A stretch of 64,000 nt of DNA from Ampelomyces quisqualis (GCA_018398575.1 JAGTXZ010000024.1:1116001-1180000); one strand, 5' to 3'. Numbered from the stretch's first letter, positions 34,510-46,417 are shown. Numbers and translations: made by a program. Notes: generated by a model not told the origin, from the letters alone.

Positions 34510-36335
34510 GGTGTCGTAGGAGGTCGTAAGACGCGAGGTAGGACGTGTCGACGCCTACTGTGAAGGAGGCGCGGACGTGTCGTTCGAGCTGCCGGTTGCA
34601 GACACAGATACTGTGGGGTGCGTATGGAGGACGAGAGGACGATAGGAGCACAGCAGGTGGTCAAGAAGAAGAGGCCATGAGGATCATTGAAACGGAAGTG
34701 GTCTTGGACACGGTCACGAAGGTGGACATGTCGCGTAGGTCCAACGCGAGCACGGATACTTAGCGCGCAGAGAGCTCTGACCCGCACGGAACATTCACCA
34801 AGGATGTTCTCTCCCTCGCGTGGATTCAGCCCTTTAGAAAGCAGACCGTGCTTGTCTGGTTATCTATTCTACGTCGTATGCACAGTCATGTCCACGGCTT
34901 GCCGATGGAGCTACTCTTGAAAGCCTGGTGAACATTCTCCTTCCTTCCGGCTACGGCCAGTTCATTCACCAGCCTCTGTCTGTGCACGAGCACAATGTTC
35001 ACGCCGATTACGTCCATTCCGCTCGGCTCTTCTCGTAACTTGGTTTTCATGACCCGTCCCAGCCCCTCCATGCTGCAGGTAATCGCACATTCGCGTTCAT
35101 CGATTGGTACACTTGCTATCCGTACGGAGTACGAAGTACGCGCTGGGCTGTCTTCATCCACATTGCGTGCCGGACATGCACGTACGACATTATAAATGGA
35201 GCATGATGTTGCTTTGCGAGATCTGTCAAATTATCTCAACATCATGGCACCATTGTGATCACCAAACCTCACAATGACTTGCGATCCATTATGAATAGAC
35301 TGATATTATGGCCTGCTCTACTGCCCTCTAGTAACTCGAAGAAATGATCATGATTTCTGTTTTATCGCCGGAAGCATTGATAAATGCAAACAGCCACACA
35401 CAGTCAAGATGAAGCCTTCTTAGTATACCGGCGGGTGTGACTGTCAACGCAACCGGGGAGGAGGGAGGCCGGCGTGCATCGCGTCTTCAGAACCGAATAT
35501 GAACCTGCAAACGGCCAGCCAAGGCCCCAGCTACCCATTTCCGCGTCTGAACCGCAAGAAAATTGCTAGCATTTCCCACAGTACCCAATGTCCTGACATA
35601 AGCTAACTCGTGAAGTCCTTGGGCCGGGTGGGACGAGATGCAGGCAAGACGTCACGCAGGTGAAGAGAAAACTTTTATGCAGCAGCCCACTGTTACAACA
35701 GGAATTCGGAGCGCACATCCATTTCAAAGTGGAGTACGGAGTACCGAGGCTGAAAGGCGCGAGAAGGCGGTATAGACGCGTCGAGAAAATTGGTGGTAAG
35801 TTGAGCAGTGCACGGTGCTACATGTTTCGGCTGAAGCAAGATTGGATGGAATCGTCGATCAGGGCACCAACCGGACTTTGAATGTTCTGTGGAGACTGTC
35901 TGCAGCGGTCGCAACTACGAAGTAAAATGCAGACTGATCGTATCTAGCTCCGTACAAAGTACATTGCCTGGGACGCGCAGCAACTTCGTGGGGGTGTCCT
36001 CCCTACACATAACGACCGTCGTACTATGGCAGCGCGAGAAGTCACTCGACGAGCTGCATTACAGACGGAACCACGCATGGGACCGAAGCGCATAGATACT
36101 GCTTTCTGTCTGGTCCCATCGGGTTGCTGCATCGTGCATGGGGGAACGGCGTGTCGTGTGCTTGAACATGGGTCGCGACGCGCTGATTGGTTACGCGCTG
36201 CTTTCCCAATCAGACCCTTCCAGCCCCGCACCTGCTTGCATCGGCGTCGGCCGAAGATTTCGCCGGGCAAAAAGTTCCAAGTTCCGACCACAAGTCCAGT
36301 TGAGCAGATAACTTCCACACCACGAGGCAGCAGCA
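34510..36335. other. Intergenic between divergent Tos4-like and L1-domain genes
   Basis: About 1.8 kb. It contains three TACGGAGTAC-related words (35121-35142, 35731-35745, 35947-35962). No protein-like frame is supported. Confidence 0.55.
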
Positions 36336-37567
36336 ATGGCGAGATCAAAGACCGTGCCCAGGACGCAAAATACGGTAGTGGAGATGCCGCTTACCACAAA
36401 AGTCGCAAATGGCACGCCATACCAGCTAGACCCGGCTCAGGTCGAAAAGGCTGCGAAAGCCCTGGTGTCGCATATGAAGAAACACGTCGAGGAGAAGGAC
36501 GAGAAGGCAGCAGTGAAGAATCTCGCAGATGACGAGGACGAGGCAGAAGACAACGATCAGCCCATCTTCTTGAGCGTGTCCACCAAGAAGCACGTCAGCG
36601 ACAGCAACCGCCTCAAGCCTACCAAGATGTGAGTATACTCATGTACGATGCGCAGATAGTCCACTGACATCCTATCAGCCCTCTCCCGCACGCTATCATC
36701 CCCAACGACGTGCGGGTATGCATCTTCACAAAGGACCCGCAACGCGCATACAAAGACCTGGTTGCATCCGACGCCTTCCCTGCTACGCTTCGCCAAAAGG
36801 TCGTTCGGGTACTTGGCGTAGAAAAGCTAAAGAAGCGATACAAGTCGTTTGAGCAGAAGCGCGCTCTTCTGGCCGAGTTTGACGTCTTCATGGTCGACGA
36901 TCGCGTGATTAAGATTGTTGCAGAGTTCCTCGGGAAGACTTTCTACCAAAGCAAGGCCAAACGTCCCGTCCCGATTAGACTCACTGCCGGCGCGTACGTT
37001 GACAAGACTGCGAAGAAGGACAGCAAGGTGTCACAGAATGTGGTCGGCACACCACAAGGCGTCGCAAAGGAGATTGAGACTGCGCTGAATTCCACGTATC
37101 TCAGCATGAGTGCTTCGGCAAACACTTCGATCAGGGTCGGCACTCTATCTATGACCGCTCAACAACTGACTGAAAACACATCCGCTGTCGTCGCTGCCAT
37201 AATACCGAAGCACATTGCCCAAGGCTGGCGCAATGTCCGCTCCCTGCATCTGAAGGGTCCCGCCACCAAAGCATTGCCCATCTGGCTCGCCGACGAGCTC
37301 TGGACTGATGATGCACAGGTCCTCGACCAGCCTTACAAGAACAAGCGTCTCGGTGAGGGCAAGACTGCCGAGCGCAAAAGGAAGTGGGAGGAGTGGGAAG
37401 AGGAGATGCTTGACGATGAGGAGCTTGCGGCAAAGATTGCGCAGCGAGAAGTCAAGAAGGCGAAGAAGGAGAAGAACTCGGAAAAGAAGAGCATCAGTAG
37501 GGAGAAGAGGAAGGCGTTGAAGGATGCAGTGTTGTCGGGTGTGCAAACGCCGTTGATTGCTAGCTAA
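36336..37567 (+). CDS. Ribosomal L1-domain ribosome biogenesis protein (Utp30/Cic1, RSL1D1-like)
   Basis: Model: join 36336..36628, 36679..37567; 393 residues. The 50-nt intron (GTGAGT donor) joins LKPTK to IPLPHAI. The L1 fold spans about 30-300: QLDPAQVEKAAKALVSHM near the start, CIFTKDPQRAYKDLV, GVEKLKKRYKSFEQKRALL, FDVFMVDDRVIKIV, LGKTFYQSKAKRPVPI and the TSIRVGTLSMTAQQLTEN helix. An acidic insert sits at about 66-82 and a Lys/Glu-rich coiled tail at about 335-385, which is usual for nucleolar biogenesis factors. Cic1 binds pre-60S and Utp30 binds the small-subunit processome; I cannot decide which this one follows. It is probably nucleolar. Confidence 0.88.
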
Positions 37568-38023
37568 TTGGAGACCAGGACATGTAATTGCATGCATTAA
37601 TGGCGTAAGAGGTCGGAGTTAGGGCGCTCAAAAGATAGGCCACACAATTAATGAGATACCATTGGTTTTGCTCAAGCATTACAAGGTTCTTCCATCCAAC
37701 GCTATCGATCAGGAATGCTCACCATATTTGCATTGCAACAGAGAGCAGCCTGATCTGCCTTGGAAGCTGTCCCCGCTGGCCTTGCCCACCGTGGACACAT
37801 TGATTTTGAGATTCTAGGCACGTCGAACTCATCAAAGCATGTTTTGTTTGTAAGGTTTGATTTCAAGCATTGTTCAAGCTCTCCATCTGATATGGCACTT
37901 CCAGCCGACCGCAGTCCGGCTAAACCTGCCGCCCAACTATTCTGACGCCATGCACCGCCTCTCACCCATCTTAATGCGCCTCAGCCCTCATCTCTCCAAC
38001 ACAAACCTCTCCCAACCGCCAAA
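37568..38023. other. Intergenic, upstream of the thioesterase gene
   Basis: About 455 bp between two plus-strand genes; pyrimidine-rich just before 38023. No gene seen. Confidence 0.65.
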
Positions 38024-39007
38024 ATGCTGCATCTCCTTCCTCTGTCTACCTTCCTGCTAGTCACACAAATAATTGCCTCCCCCCTCTCGCCCGCCACCTC
38101 TAAACCCCTCCCACTCCTCATCTGGCACGGCCTAGGCGACAACTACGCCGCCGACGGCCTCCAAAGCGTCGGCGATCTCGCCAACGCAACCAATCCCGGC
38201 ACATACGTGTACTACATCCGCCTGGACGAAGACGCCGACAGCGACCGCACAGCGACGTTTCTCGGCAACGTAAGCGCGCAAATCGAACAAGTCTGCCACG
38301 ACATCAGCACCCACCCAATCCTCTCGCGCGCGCCCGCACTCAACGCGCTAGGCTTCAGCCAAGGCGGGCAATTCCTCCGCGGTCTCGTCGAGCGCTGTGG
38401 AGACATAGCCCCCATCAAGAATCTAGTCACGTTTGGTAGCCAGCACAACGGCATAGCAAAGTACCAGCTGTGTAAAGACGATGATTGGGTGTGCAGGGGA
38501 TACATTGCCCTCTTGAAAGCGAATACGTGGGGTACCTGGGTCCAGTCGCATCTCGTTCCTGCGCAGTATTTCAAGGAAACGAATGATACGACGGGGGAGC
38601 CGGGTGCTGTGTATCTCGAGAGTTCGGCGTTTTTGGCGGATGTCAATAACGAGCGCAAAGTGAAGAATGCGTCGTATGCGGAGCATTTGGCGCGTCTGGA
38701 TCATTTCGTCATGTATGTTTTTGAAGACGACGAGACGGTCGTTCCGAAGGAAAGTGGGTGGTTTGCGTATACGAATGCGAGCGATGGGAGCGTGACGGAG
38801 TTGAGGGAGAGGCAGATATATAAGGAGGATTGGATTGGGTTGAGGGCGTTGGATGAGAAGGGCGGGTTGCATTTTAAGACGACCGAGGGAGGGCATATGA
38901 CGCTTAGTGATGAGGTGTTGACAGAGGTTTTTGAGACGTGGTTTGGGGCCAAGAGTGGGCAGTGGAGTGGAGTGGAGTCAGAAAAGCAGGAGATGATTGA
39001 ATTATAG
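38024..39007 (+). CDS. Palmitoyl-protein thioesterase (PPT1 family)
   Basis: Single exon, 327 residues. An N-terminal signal peptide (residues 1-18, MLHLLPLSTFLLVTQIIA) targets the secretory route, most likely the vacuole. The alpha/beta-hydrolase fold shows LLIWHGLGDN after the first strand, the nucleophile elbow GFSQGGQ with Ser112, an acidic candidate at Asp235/236 (FEDDETVVPKES) and His291 in TTEGGHM. PPT1 removes palmitate from cysteines of proteins during lysosomal turnover (family knowledge). N-glycosylation sequons (for example at Asn54, Asn82 and Asn187) fit a lumenal protein. It is convergent with ACH1, with 66 bp between the stops. Confidence 0.93.
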   Translation: MLHLLPLSTFLLVTQIIASPLSPATSKPLPLLIWHGLGDNYAADGLQSVGDLANATNPGTYVYYIRLDEDADSDRTATFLGNVSAQIEQVCHDISTHPILSRAPALNALGFSQGGQFLRGLVERCGDIAPIKNLVTFGSQHNGIAKYQLCKDDDWVCRGYIALLKANTWGTWVQSHLVPAQYFKETNDTTGEPGAVYLESSAFLADVNNERKVKNASYAEHLARLDHFVMYVFEDDETVVPKESGWFAYTNASDGSVTELRERQIYKEDWIGLRALDEKGGLHFKTTEGGHMTLSDEVLTEVFETWFGAKSGQWSGVESEKQEMIEL

Positions 39008-39073
39008 TCAAACCATTCTTCGACTGAGTATGATACATTCCCAACCTTTTCCCTCCCCAATCGCCAACGTTCT

Positions 39074-41148
39074 CTAAGCATACGTATTCCCGTAGTCCCA
39101 CTTGGGCAACTTCATCGTCCCATTCTCGTTCAAATGCCTATGCATATCAAAACTATTCCACAACAAATGCGGCTCGTGGCCCCACCCTTTCCTCAAACAC
39201 TCGAATTCCGCTTTATTGAAGTAATCCTCCAGAATAGGCACGTAATCCGGATGTGCGCACTTGTTGATAATCACCCTCGCGCGCTCCCGCGGAGACAAGC
39301 CACGGACATCAGCGAGTCCTTGCTCCGTGACAACGACGTCCAGATCGTGCTCCGTCTGGTCGACATGCGTGCACATCGGTACGATGCATGAAACGCCTGT
39401 TGGATCGGTTTTTGAAGGACGGGTGGAGGGGGTGTGCATGATTGAGTATTTGGCACTGCGCAGGAAATCCGCCGAGCCGCCGAGGCCGTTCAACATGCGT
39501 GATCCCATGACACATGTCGAATTTGCGTGCGCATAAATGTCCACTTCTACAGGCGTGTTCATGCCAATCACGCCTAGGCGACGGATGATTTCGGGGCTGT
39601 TGGAGACTTGTTGCGAGCGCAGCAGAAGCTTTGGGGCGTACTTGTCCCAGTTCCTGTAGAACCGTGCGAAGCCGTCAGGAGAGAAGCGGATGGATGTGGC
39701 TGTTGCGAAGTCGAGGTTGCCCGAGTCGAAGAGGTCGAGGAAGGAATCTTGGAGGACTTCGGTCCAGACTTTGAGGTTTTTGAAGTTTGCGCCGCCGGAC
39801 TGCACGCAGTGGTTAGCTAGGTAGAACTGTTGAGAGCAGAGGATTTGAGAAGACGTACAGCGAGACCACCGACAACGGCATTGGCAATGTTTCCAATGCC
39901 AGATTGAATCGGGAGCAGATTCTGGGGCAAGCGGCCACGGTCTACTTCATGCTTGAGGAATTCGATCAAATTGCCTGCAATTGCTCGCGAAGTGTCATCT
40001 TCTGGTGCATTTGGCTGCGTTTGATCGGGGTAGTCACTCTCGACGATAGCGACAACGCGCTCGGGGTCGATGGGGATATGTGGCGTTCCAATACGGTCCT
40101 CAGGTGACATGACCAGATATGGCTTTCGGCGAGGTGGCAGATCGGTCATAGTGATGTCGTGCAGACCCTCGAAAGATGGTGCTGCGGTATTGACCTCGAT
40201 GATGATCTTGTCGGCCATCTGAATCAGCTCAGGTGTTGCGCCGACACTGGCTCCTGGGATGATGCCGCCATCTTCGGTGATTGCGGATGCTTCTACGATT
40301 GTGACATCGAGTCTGTTCTGGGGTTTGTGCAAGGTGTAAAATCTGATCTAGGTCAATCCATGCCCTCACACCTCTTCTGCGTGACTGTACTCACCCATAA
40401 ACTAAATCCGCCGGAAACATGCTGAGATGCTTGTCGAAGAACTTGATATTCCCATTATTAATTCCGCGTGATATATCTTTTCCAACTTGATGAGGCGACC
40501 TGCGCTCAATCATATTCAACCTCGCCCATCGGTTCTCCGTCTCCGCGCCAGACGACGCACCCACAAAGAGGTTGTACTTGAGCTGGCCCTGCAGGTTGTT
40601 CTTCTCGACATGGTCGGCTAGAGCAGTTGGGATTTTCCTGAAGAACACATTAGTCCAGTGATCTCACCGACATGCCTGGCCGCTTGATCAGATTTAAAAG
40701 AACGTGGGCATTCCTTGGCCATCGAAGCTTTGCAAGAGAGCCCAATTTGACGCCTCTCATCCGATGACCGTTGGACCGCAAGCGTACATCCGATCGCGGC
40801 GTCAACCCGGACACAACTCGGCGATCCATCTCCTACTCCAACTCCCGTCCCACAGCTCGCTCGACGCCCCAACCCCAACGCCAAGTTCCAACAACCCCTC
40901 CTCTTTCAGAAGAACCTACAAAACAACACGTTGCAAAACACAACATCCCCTCCGCCAGCCGCACGGAAAAAGACCCAAAAAGAAACCCGCAAGAAAAAGA
41001 CTTACTTGGGATACCCCACGCCCGTAAACCCACTCCACCCCACATACGCGTTATTCGGAAAATGATGAATCAAATCCTCCGCCTTCGCAACCTTTTGCAA
41101 ATAACTCGGCCGCCTCACTCTAGCCTTGAGGGCCGCCGACACCGACAT
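39074..41148 (-). CDS. ACH1: Acetyl-CoA hydrolase / acyl-CoA:carboxylate CoA-transferase Ach1
   Basis: Model: complement join 39074..39799, 39859..40342, 40395..40637, 41006..41148; 531 residues. The start MSVSAALKARVRRPSYLQKV leads into PNNAYVGWSGFTGVGYPK; the first intron is long (368 nt, GTAAGT donor). Conserved blocks follow: ARLNMIERRSPHQVGKDI, DVTIVEASAITEDGGIIPGA, VNTAAPSFEGLHDI, IQSGIGNIANAVVGGLA, MLNGLGGSADFLRSAKYS and VVTEQGLADVRGLSPRERA. Yeast Ach1 and Aspergillus CoaT mainly transfer CoA between succinyl- or propionyl-CoA and acetate or succinate in mitochondria, so 'hydrolase' is largely historical. The basic N terminus fits mitochondrial import, but no cleavage site is obvious. 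Confidence 0.95.
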
Positions 41149-42043
41149 CGCTCGCCGCAGCTAAGGTACTGTTCGAAAAAGAAAAAAAAAAATGCAAATC
41201 CGAAGCCCTTATCGATAGGTAGCGAGCAGTTTGGAAAAGAGGAGGAAAAAAATAGGCCAGAGGTTTTTTTCGCAGAGGGGAGGACGTGGGATGGAAATGG
41301 GTTCAAGGGGGTGGGTGTAGCAATGGTACTCCGTATTTAAAGGTATTTCCCAAGACCCTGACTAAGTGGGTGCATGTGTGTGTGTGTGTGAGGGTGTTGC
41401 TTGCTGTGGGCTGATTAGGCTTGACTGGACCCACTTGGAGCATGACGATTGTGTGGTGCAGACCATCCGCGACACCCCGGCAGAGTTGCGGCGAACACAG
41501 ACCGATCTGCAGTTATGGTTTGTGAACAGGAACAGTCAAGTGGGAGTCTAAAGGAAGATATTCAGGGTGCTGGGAATTGTTTTTGTGCGGCTACTGAAGT
41601 TGTTGAAGTATAACAGACTGTGCTTTGATCTATAGAGCTGCTGTGGTATTCTGTCTTGAGGCTTGACCGGCTACGTTGCATCATTCGACGCATGCCGAAC
41701 ATGTCAAGGCTGGACGTGTCATATGTCGAGTAGAGGCAATTAGAGTCAAGGTAATTTCGTTTCGTTTCGTTAAGTATATCGTCTAATGCTGGGATCTCGT
41801 GCAACGAAAGCCCGCCGAAGCAGTGGCTATGTGGGACACACCCTCCAATACAAATAATGCAGTGTACATATGGTTTGTACTTTGTGAGAATACAAAAATA
41901 CTCTTCAACAATCGTTACACTACTACATAATCCAAAGTCGTCAAAGGAATGCCGTTATGCAATGGGTATTCGCGCAATGCAATTGCTGTGGCGTAGAGGT
42001 AGGCGCATTGATATCGGACTTGCATGTCAACAGTTTCTGGATG
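41149..42043. other. Intergenic, ACH1 promoter and 3' flank of Whi5-like gene
   Basis: About 0.9 kb. It contains an A-run near 41175-41195, a TACTCCGTA word at 41327-41336, a TG microsatellite at about 41374-41389 and a TTCGT repeat near 41757-41770. No gene seen. Confidence 0.6.
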
Positions 42044-43409
42044 TTATCGGGCGGGATGTGCTGCATAATGCCCATAGTGATGTTGTGGGGGTGGCATCTG
42101 CGGCTGGTAAACGATGCGTCTCTCCTGTGGAGGATATGCATCGAACATGACGCGTCTTTGGGGCGCGTCAGCTCTGAGAGGACTGGGAGCAGTCTGGCTG
42201 GTGTGTGAGAACCTCTGGGAATTGTTTGGACTGCTCATGAAGAGCAGCGTGTCGACGGCGTCCTTCTCGGCTTGTTGGCTAGGCATACGAAGAATGCCAG
42301 CTCTTGGCGTCGCTGGCGTGCGTGGACCAGCGCCCATGTCGCTGGAGTGCTTTCTTTGACCAGTGCCCAGAAGTGGTGGAGGTGGATGTAAGGCACTCGA
42401 TCTTCGCCGTCTGCCAGCTTGGATTTCTAGAGCTGGCGCGAGACCCAGTCCGTGCTGAGCACTTGTAACTGAAATGAGATTGGCAGCTGCGTCCAGTGTA
42501 GGCCTGGACGTCGTGCGCCAGTATGCTGTGTTCATGTCAGTGATCTGATGTGTGTAGGGTCTACATGGTGACTGACATGAAGAAGAAGCTACGTGCGCAC
42601 CGGAGGGATCTGATGCTGGCGACACAAGCATCTGATCGGAGTTGTCGGACACGCCACTTGGCCGTCGTTGGCGTTGGAGGGTCGACGGCGAGGCGAACGC
42701 GAGGCGATCGGTCCTGCCGGGGGCAGAGTTGGGGGATCCCCGCTGCGAGTGGACCTCTTCAAGCTCGTCCAGCGATTGCTTCTCCCACCCGTTCTGTACC
42801 TTGACCATGGCGTAGGACAGACGCGTCTTGAGTTGGGCGGAAAGCTGCACATGCGTTAGCACCTTGCAGACTGTGTGCCTTGACGGGACCACGCACCGCG
42901 CCGATCCGGTGTGTATCCATGCTCTTGTTTCTCTTGTGCGCATATGCGAACGTGCGGCCACTTGCTGGTACCGCGGCCTTCTCCTCGCCTTTCAACGCTC
43001 CGTCGGCTGTCCTCTTGCAGCCCTGGGCGGCCGGGGAGCCGAGGGGCATGGGGCTGGCTGCTGTGTCGCCAGGTTGCAGCGCCTCGAGGGGTTCGCTGTG
43101 GCCGGCGGCTACATTGGTCGCGGCTGGGGACGTCGGGTCGGCCTCGGTTGTTGTGGACGTCGACAGGTTGCTGGACGACGAGGGCAGCTTAGGTGCCGAG
43201 AAGGTGCTCGACACGGCGGAATAGAGCGACTCCTGCGAGCCTGGGATGTCTGTCTTGGAGGCGGTGGTAACAATGGGTGCATGGGTGGTGTCGCGGGTCT
43301 CTGGTGGCGCAGTTGGTGAGTGCGTCGTGTGCAGCAGGGAACGCGCCGACTTACGCGATGCCGACACTGGAAGCGTGGCGGGGTAGTACGCGTCGACTTG
43401 AGGAGACAT
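42044..43409 (-). CDS. Whi5/Nrm1-type G1/S transcription repressor
   Basis: Model: complement join 42044..42844, 42897..43300, 43355..43409; 419 residues. The defining Whi5-domain motif is at about 154-175: LSAQLKTRLSYAMVKVQNGW, the short segment by which yeast Whi5/Nrm1 and fission-yeast Nrm1 bind SBF/MBF. The rest is disordered, Ser/Pro-rich, with many SP/TP sites that could be CDK targets, in line with the family. The 52-nt intron 42845..42896 (GTGCGT donor, CAG acceptor) is needed to complete the motif. The intron 43301..43354 (GTAAGT donor, 54 nt) is stop-free and in frame, so inclusion of 18 extra residues cannot be excluded. I chose the ATG at 43409 (MSPQVDAYYPAT) because no ATG precedes it in that frame. 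Confidence 0.82.
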
Positions 43410-44301
43410 CAGGGCCGCGTAAACAGAGCGTACCGGGTACCAGCAGGCGGAGATTCCCAATCGCCCACTCACTGCTGCCGAGAATGGAGTAGGAAGCAGG
43501 GTGAGGCACTGGCGCGGCCGGGCATGTACGATAAAGAGGGTCGGGGACCGTCTCGCGGACGTGACGCGAACGGCGGCTACGTTACCAGCCGAGTCGTCGT
43601 CCAAAATCAATAACGATAGACAAGGCCAGCGGCAGAGACGCGAGAAACAGCCAGGGGCGGTTCTAACCCTCTCTCTCTACGCGTTGCGCTGGTAGGTGAG
43701 AAGAAGATCGAGGCCGAAAGCTTGATGCTTCGGGTCTGTCCGCGTGTGCTCGTTCTCGTGCCCGTGAGCGCGAATGCACGTGCAGCTTACTAGCGGTGGT
43801 GGCACCTTGGACACGACACTCCGCAGGTCATCCAACCAACTTGCCGCCAGCCCGGCTGTTGTACAGGGTGACGACGACGTCATGTTTGTTCACGGGTGCT
43901 CGTCTCGCCGCTTGGTTGGACATGCACGCTTACAGGGTGCTGGCGATCCATGCGAACGCATGTTCTTGACATGGATGAGGGCTGCATGTCCGACTTGAGA
44001 ACATTCCGAAGAATGATTCGTTTGCTACCAAGTATTTCCATTATCAAGTTGGAGTGCTTCGGATATGGGCACTCCGTCACTACACATTTCACATGCAACC
44101 TAGAAGCTAAATGTCAAACATGCATTGATACACGTGAACTCATCACATTCATTCGCTATATGCCTCTCATCTCCCAGCACGTACGCCGTCTGAAATCCCA
44201 TCCACACGCCCAGACTCTGGTATCCCAAATATATTGCTCAACGCGAGAATATCCCTATCCACAAAAATCATATCGAACCGAATGCTTCAGATAAACACAA
44301 C
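43410..44301. other. Intergenic, Whi5-like gene promoter and 3' flank of the four-TM gene
   Basis: About 0.9 kb; both neighbours are on the minus strand. No convincing gene or repeat. Confidence 0.6.
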
Positions 44302-46417
44302 TCACACAACGCCGCTGATCTTGCGATGCGTCATGCCTCCCCATCCTTTCGCGTCCATGCCGCCTCGACCTTCCTCAGCGACCTTCCCGCTAACGTCTCG
44401 CCGCCTACCAGGCATGCCGAGATCAGAATCATCAAACTCGTACGGGTTTATGTAATCAATTCCAGACCTGCTTACTACGCGAGGTGACTGGCCCTTTACA
44501 GGCGTGAATGCAGTTTCGCCAGTCCGGCGTACGCTGGTATAAGACTTCTTGTCCAGCGTGAAGGGAGAATTCTTGACAGGCGAGTGTGAAGATGGAGGAG
44601 GCGTGTTCGAAATGTATTGTTTCGTTGCTGAGGGCAAGTGGTTGGGCTGCTTGTGGAAAGAACCTTTAGTGGGCGATGCGTTTGGTGCATTGGCAACTGA
44701 GTTGCCACTTCGGATACCGCTGGTGGCGGCTTTGAGGTCTCCGTAGTAGCGTGATTTGGGAGTCCCACTGCGTGATGGCGAGTGCGAGCGATTGACCGTC
44801 GCGTCTGCGGATATCGACGTGTCCGACTGCGTATGCATCAGGGCCGCAGGCGTTGTGTTCTTCTTCTGGTCCAACATTTGCGCCGGGGGAGGTGACGGAG
44901 GGTTCATGCGAAGTGGCTGAGGAGCCATGGGCTTCTCTAGCTCGTACTCATCTTCCACATCAGAGACGTCGTCGTATGGAGAAAGAGTGTTGTAGCCTTG
45001 GTTCGAGTTGTTGTTCTTGAACATTGATTGCTTGGGAGCAGAAGCTCGGTAGTGTTCTTCTTGCTCGCGTTCGTCCTGATCAGGATGAACGAACCAGTTG
45101 TCGCCTCGGAGAGTCTCGCGGCTTTTTCCCTCGAGGGAGAGATCATCCGTGCTTTCTTGTTTCTCTGATCTTGCAGTAGTCGGAGGCGTGTAGAACTGCT
45201 CCTTGGACGAGTTGTCAACGTAGGAATCGGCGCGCACGTGTCGCTTGATATTGGCCTGGTGTGCGAGCATCGACTTGCGCTGAGCCAAAGTCTCGGTGTC
45301 GTCGACCTCGTCGCGTTTGTGTAGGTCATCGCGGTGGTTGACGCTGCGACGGGATTGGCGGTCGGACGGCGGCTGCGAGTACATGAAGAATCTCTCTTTC
45401 GATTCACGGGCTGAGTGCAGTGTGTGAGGCGAGTAGGTCATGTCTGAGTTCATTCGTGTATGGATAAAAGCAACCTGGTTTTTGTGTGGGCTTGGAATGT
45501 CCCGGGAAAGAAGAGGGTCGTTCTGTGAGGACCGCTCACTTGCGACAGTGCTCTGCTTGCTGAATCTCTTCTCGTTGTCACCAGTCAACGGGGTCAGGGC
45601 TGAAATGGACGAGTTCTTGTGCTTGTGCTTCGTCTTCCTGCGCGAAGTCAAGTTGTCTTCGAGCGGGTTCATGTCTGGCGGCAGTTTGCTGATCTTTCTG
45701 AAGACGATGAGCAGGTACAAGTCGAGGAACAGAGAGATCAGATGCAGGCCAGCGACCGAAACGGCAGTCGACCAGGCGCTCATCAGGACTTTGTTGGTTT
45801 CCTCGTCCGTTGGGAACATGGTCCGCCAACGTCCCACTTGGCCAGCTTCCATGTCCGAATTACGGCGGGAGAGTATAACGGTGAAGACGTAGAATGGTAT
45901 GAAGCCGGCATCGGTGACAAGAGCGAAGAAATGGTAGCTGGCTGAGCTCCCGGGAGGTCGAGACTTTGCATTTCGGATGAGGTGGTAGATGGCATAGAGA
46001 CAGATTACAAGATCGGCGCCCGGCTGGACATGTTAGCTATGGTCAATCGTAGGTCGATGGTTAGCTTACTGGTATCCTCATGATGTATCCTTCTGTGTCC
46101 GAGGCGCCTCGTATGAAGATGCTGCACAGTAAAACGCCCACAGCGCCGAGCAGAGTGCATATGCGCAAAAAGAGTTGTACCCATCGCGTGAACTTGATCC
46201 ATACCTTGGTCTTCTTGCTCATGGGCTTGACGTTCGTGTTGCCGTAGGGCAGGATCAGGTAGCTGTCGGGATGCTTGTTGAAGTCGATCAGTGGGCCATC
46301 CTGCTTCTTCTTGGGGGGAGAAGGCGGCAGGCGGCTGGCCATTGTGACGGCCTTGGGATGGAATGTCGAATTGTCGATGGGCGCGTCATACAGGTATGGC
46401 TGGAACCGGCCAACCAT
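44302..46417 (-). CDS. Uncharacterised fungal four-transmembrane protein with long disordered tail
   Basis: Model: complement join 44302..46023, 46070..46417; 689 residues. A 46-nt intron (GTAAGC donor, GCTAAC branch) joins MRIPP to GADLVICLY. After a ~75-residue cytosolic start, four hydrophobic segments are seen: LFLRICTLLGAVGVLLCSIF (about 92-112), ADLVICLYAIYHLI (118-131), FFALVTDAGFIPFYVFTVIL (146-166) and STAVSVAGLHLISLFLDLYL (about 196-220). The remaining ~460 residues are hydrophilic, rich in Ser, Asn and Lys, with many SP sites and a conserved-looking end (YINPYEFDDSDLGMPGRR). The topology resembles MARVEL or SUR7-like cortical proteins but no family signature is seen. It is divergent from ARH1 across 414 bp. 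I do not assign a function. Confidence 0.83.

Noticed and set aside
36026..36532. 168-codon plus-strand frame before the L1-domain gene
   Set aside because: Different frame from the clear L1 gene starting at 36336; Arg/Pro-rich shadow.
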